Assembly: GCA_017450275.1 (NCBI GenBank)
Contig: JAFSVD010000059.1
Span: 1-52,716 of the forward strand
Direction of reading: 5' to 3'
Length of the DNA stretch: 52,716 nucleotides
From: Desulfovibrio sp.
GTDB taxonomy: Bacteria; Desulfobacterota; Desulfovibrionia; Desulfovibrionales; Desulfovibrionaceae
Both the position numbers and the translations under genes were made by a program. The notes below the pieces were generated by a model. That model had not been told where the DNA came from and made no database searches. It saw nothing but the letters and a program-made list of their open reading frames with translations. Below are positions 52,093 through 52,716 of this stretch, piece after piece (within the stretch, counting starts at the first letter, position 1; every line of letters starts with the position of its first letter).

Positions 52093-52366
52093 GATTATTG
52101 GGATTTTTTTGAGCAAGAAGTAAGAGGAAAACACCAGTTTTCAATTTTTTAGAGAGACATTTTGGTATAGATTGTGCTTTAACGATATTTATACTTACGA
52201 CGCCAAAGATCTTCTTCTTTCCTTCTTGGGCAGTGGCATTATTGGGTATCGCTAAAAGAATTGCTAAAGACGATTTCATCCGTTGCGAGTATAGTCTATG
52301 CTTCACGACGGTAATCAGAAAGGACGCAATAAAGTCAAGAAGCAGATGCCCTGACAGGGATTTCAT
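52093..52366 (-). pseudogene. Possible degenerate transposase 3' end
   Basis: A minus-strand frame starting at 52366 reads KSLSGHLLLDFIASFLITVV and then QSIPKCLSKKL, a pattern resembling the C-terminus of some DDE transposases. It runs on into the antisense of zorB with no clear end and has no start signal. With the insertion-end-like repeats at 52584-52716 it may be a fragment of an old element. Low confidence. Confidence 0.25.
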
Positions 52367-52413
52367 AGTGTATAGGTGAACGGGAAGAAATTTGGCATAG
52401 TTCTTTTCGTAGT

Positions 52414-52454
52414 CAAAGTAGTCTGTTCGGCGTGTTGTCGAACAGACTACTTTG
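52414..52454. repeat. Perfect 16-bp inverted repeat
   Basis: CAAAGTAGTCTGTTCG (52414-52429) and CGAACAGACTACTTTG (52439-52454) are exact complements with a 9-base loop. No T-run follows, so it is more likely an element end or binding site than a terminator. It contains the same GTAGTC/GACTAC core as the cluster at 18.2 kb. Confidence 0.7.
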
Positions 52455-52583
52455 GCAGAACCTGCTTTGGTGGTAAATCTCGGTTTTGTGCCTGGTAAAA
52501 TTCGTCTGTAGTCATCTTGGCGAAAATTTTGGACGTGAGCAGATGATCAGTCTTACAACTTTTCTGGGCTTTATGTGAGGTCG

Positions 52584-52716
52584 TTTAATTAAAACGTACA
52601 CGTTGTAATTAAAACGTACACTGGGCAAAAATTTTAATTAAAACGGTAAATAGCCCCCCTTCGAGGGGGTTTTTTTAATTAAAACGGTAACTGGCTTGAC
52701 TTTTTTTTAATTAAAA
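52584..52716. mobile_element. Multiple direct repeats resembling an IS21-type end
   Basis: The unit TTTTAATTAAAACG(G)TA occurs at 52584-52600 and 52606-52620 (both ending ACGTACA), at 52632-52649 and 52673-52690 (ACGGTAA), and cut by the window edge at 52705-52716. Repeated subterminal units with a TGTA-type terminus (here as TACA) are typical of IS21-family ends. No transposase is in view on this side, so this may be an element remnant or one continuing past the edge. Confidence 0.5.
52654..52677 (+). terminator. Intrinsic terminator among the terminal repeats
   Basis: CCCCCT-tcg-AGGGGG followed by TTTTTTT. It stands between repeat units 3 and 4 and would stop transcripts arriving from the zorAB side. 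Confidence 0.8.

Noticed and set aside
52584..52716. CRISPR array at the window edge
   Set aside because: The repeats are short, AT-rich and unevenly spaced (roughly 5 to 24 bases between units), unlike CRISPR repeats and spacers.
1..52716. tRNA or rRNA genes
   Set aside because: No cloverleaf with a TTCGANNCC-type T-arm in proper context or rRNA-like sequence was recognised by eye; a covariance-model scan would be needed to be certain.

Overview
The window comes from a Desulfovibrio-like sulfate-reducing deltaproteobacterium (Desulfobacterota). The main evidence is a Desulfovibrio-type periplasmic [FeFe] hydrogenase (HydA with a Tat-exported HydB small subunit), a periplasmic nitrate reductase operon in the order napC-napM-napA-napD-napG-napH, and HypC/D/F maturation proteins. 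Base composition looks mid-GC in most genes. It is clearly more AT-rich in the ATPase genes at 26.5-32.0 kb and 40.9-42.4 kb, which look acquired. All names are assigned by reading protein motifs; no database search was possible.

Layout. 0-1.4 kb: insertion-element relics and a broken Rpn-family gene. 1.7-16.1 kb: a one-strand hydrogen-metabolism block, read right to left: hydA-hydB, an attenuator-like terminator, a TM1266-type small protein, hydE, hydF, then two consecutive nitrogenase-like three-gene modules (each NifH-like + D-position + K-position component-1-like), then hypF-hypC-hypD. 16.4-18.6 kb: a flagellar-type hypothetical gene behind a sigma-54 promoter, a second sigma-54-like site with no gene, a broken toxin-antitoxin pair, and a second copy of the insertion-element relic in inverted orientation. 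18.7-24.6 kb: the nap operon plus a nitrilase-superfamily gene. 24.9-26.3 kb: two-subunit fumarase. 26.5-32.0 kb: three tandem AAA-ATPase/PD-(D/E)XK genes. 32.0-33.3 kb: dicarboxylate symporter. 33.4-35.7 kb: an orphan Cas6-Cas1-like fusion with a small partner gene. 35.8-38.9 kb: AddA/RecB-like helicase-nuclease. 39.4-46.1 kb: phosphofructokinase, a DUF4143-type ATPase, a hypothetical gene, a PSP1 protein and MetG. 46.2-48.2 kb: TPR/O-GlcNAc-transferase-like protein and a small protein. 48.4-52.1 kb: a ZorA/ZorB-like motor pair without recognisable Zorya effectors. 52.1-52.7 kb: inverted and direct repeats that look like insertion-sequence ends.

The best candidates for undescribed biology are: (1) the doubled nitrogenase-like H-D-K module placed between the [FeFe]-hydrogenase maturases and the Hyp genes; (2) the Cas6-Cas1-like fusion with an apparently degraded Cas1 active site and no Cas2, reverse transcriptase or CRISPR array in the window; and (3) the ZorAB-like motor without an adjacent effector. 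The hydrogen block is bracketed by inverted relics of the same insertion element, and its regulation appears to include a read-through terminator after hydAB and palindromes in the hydA leader.
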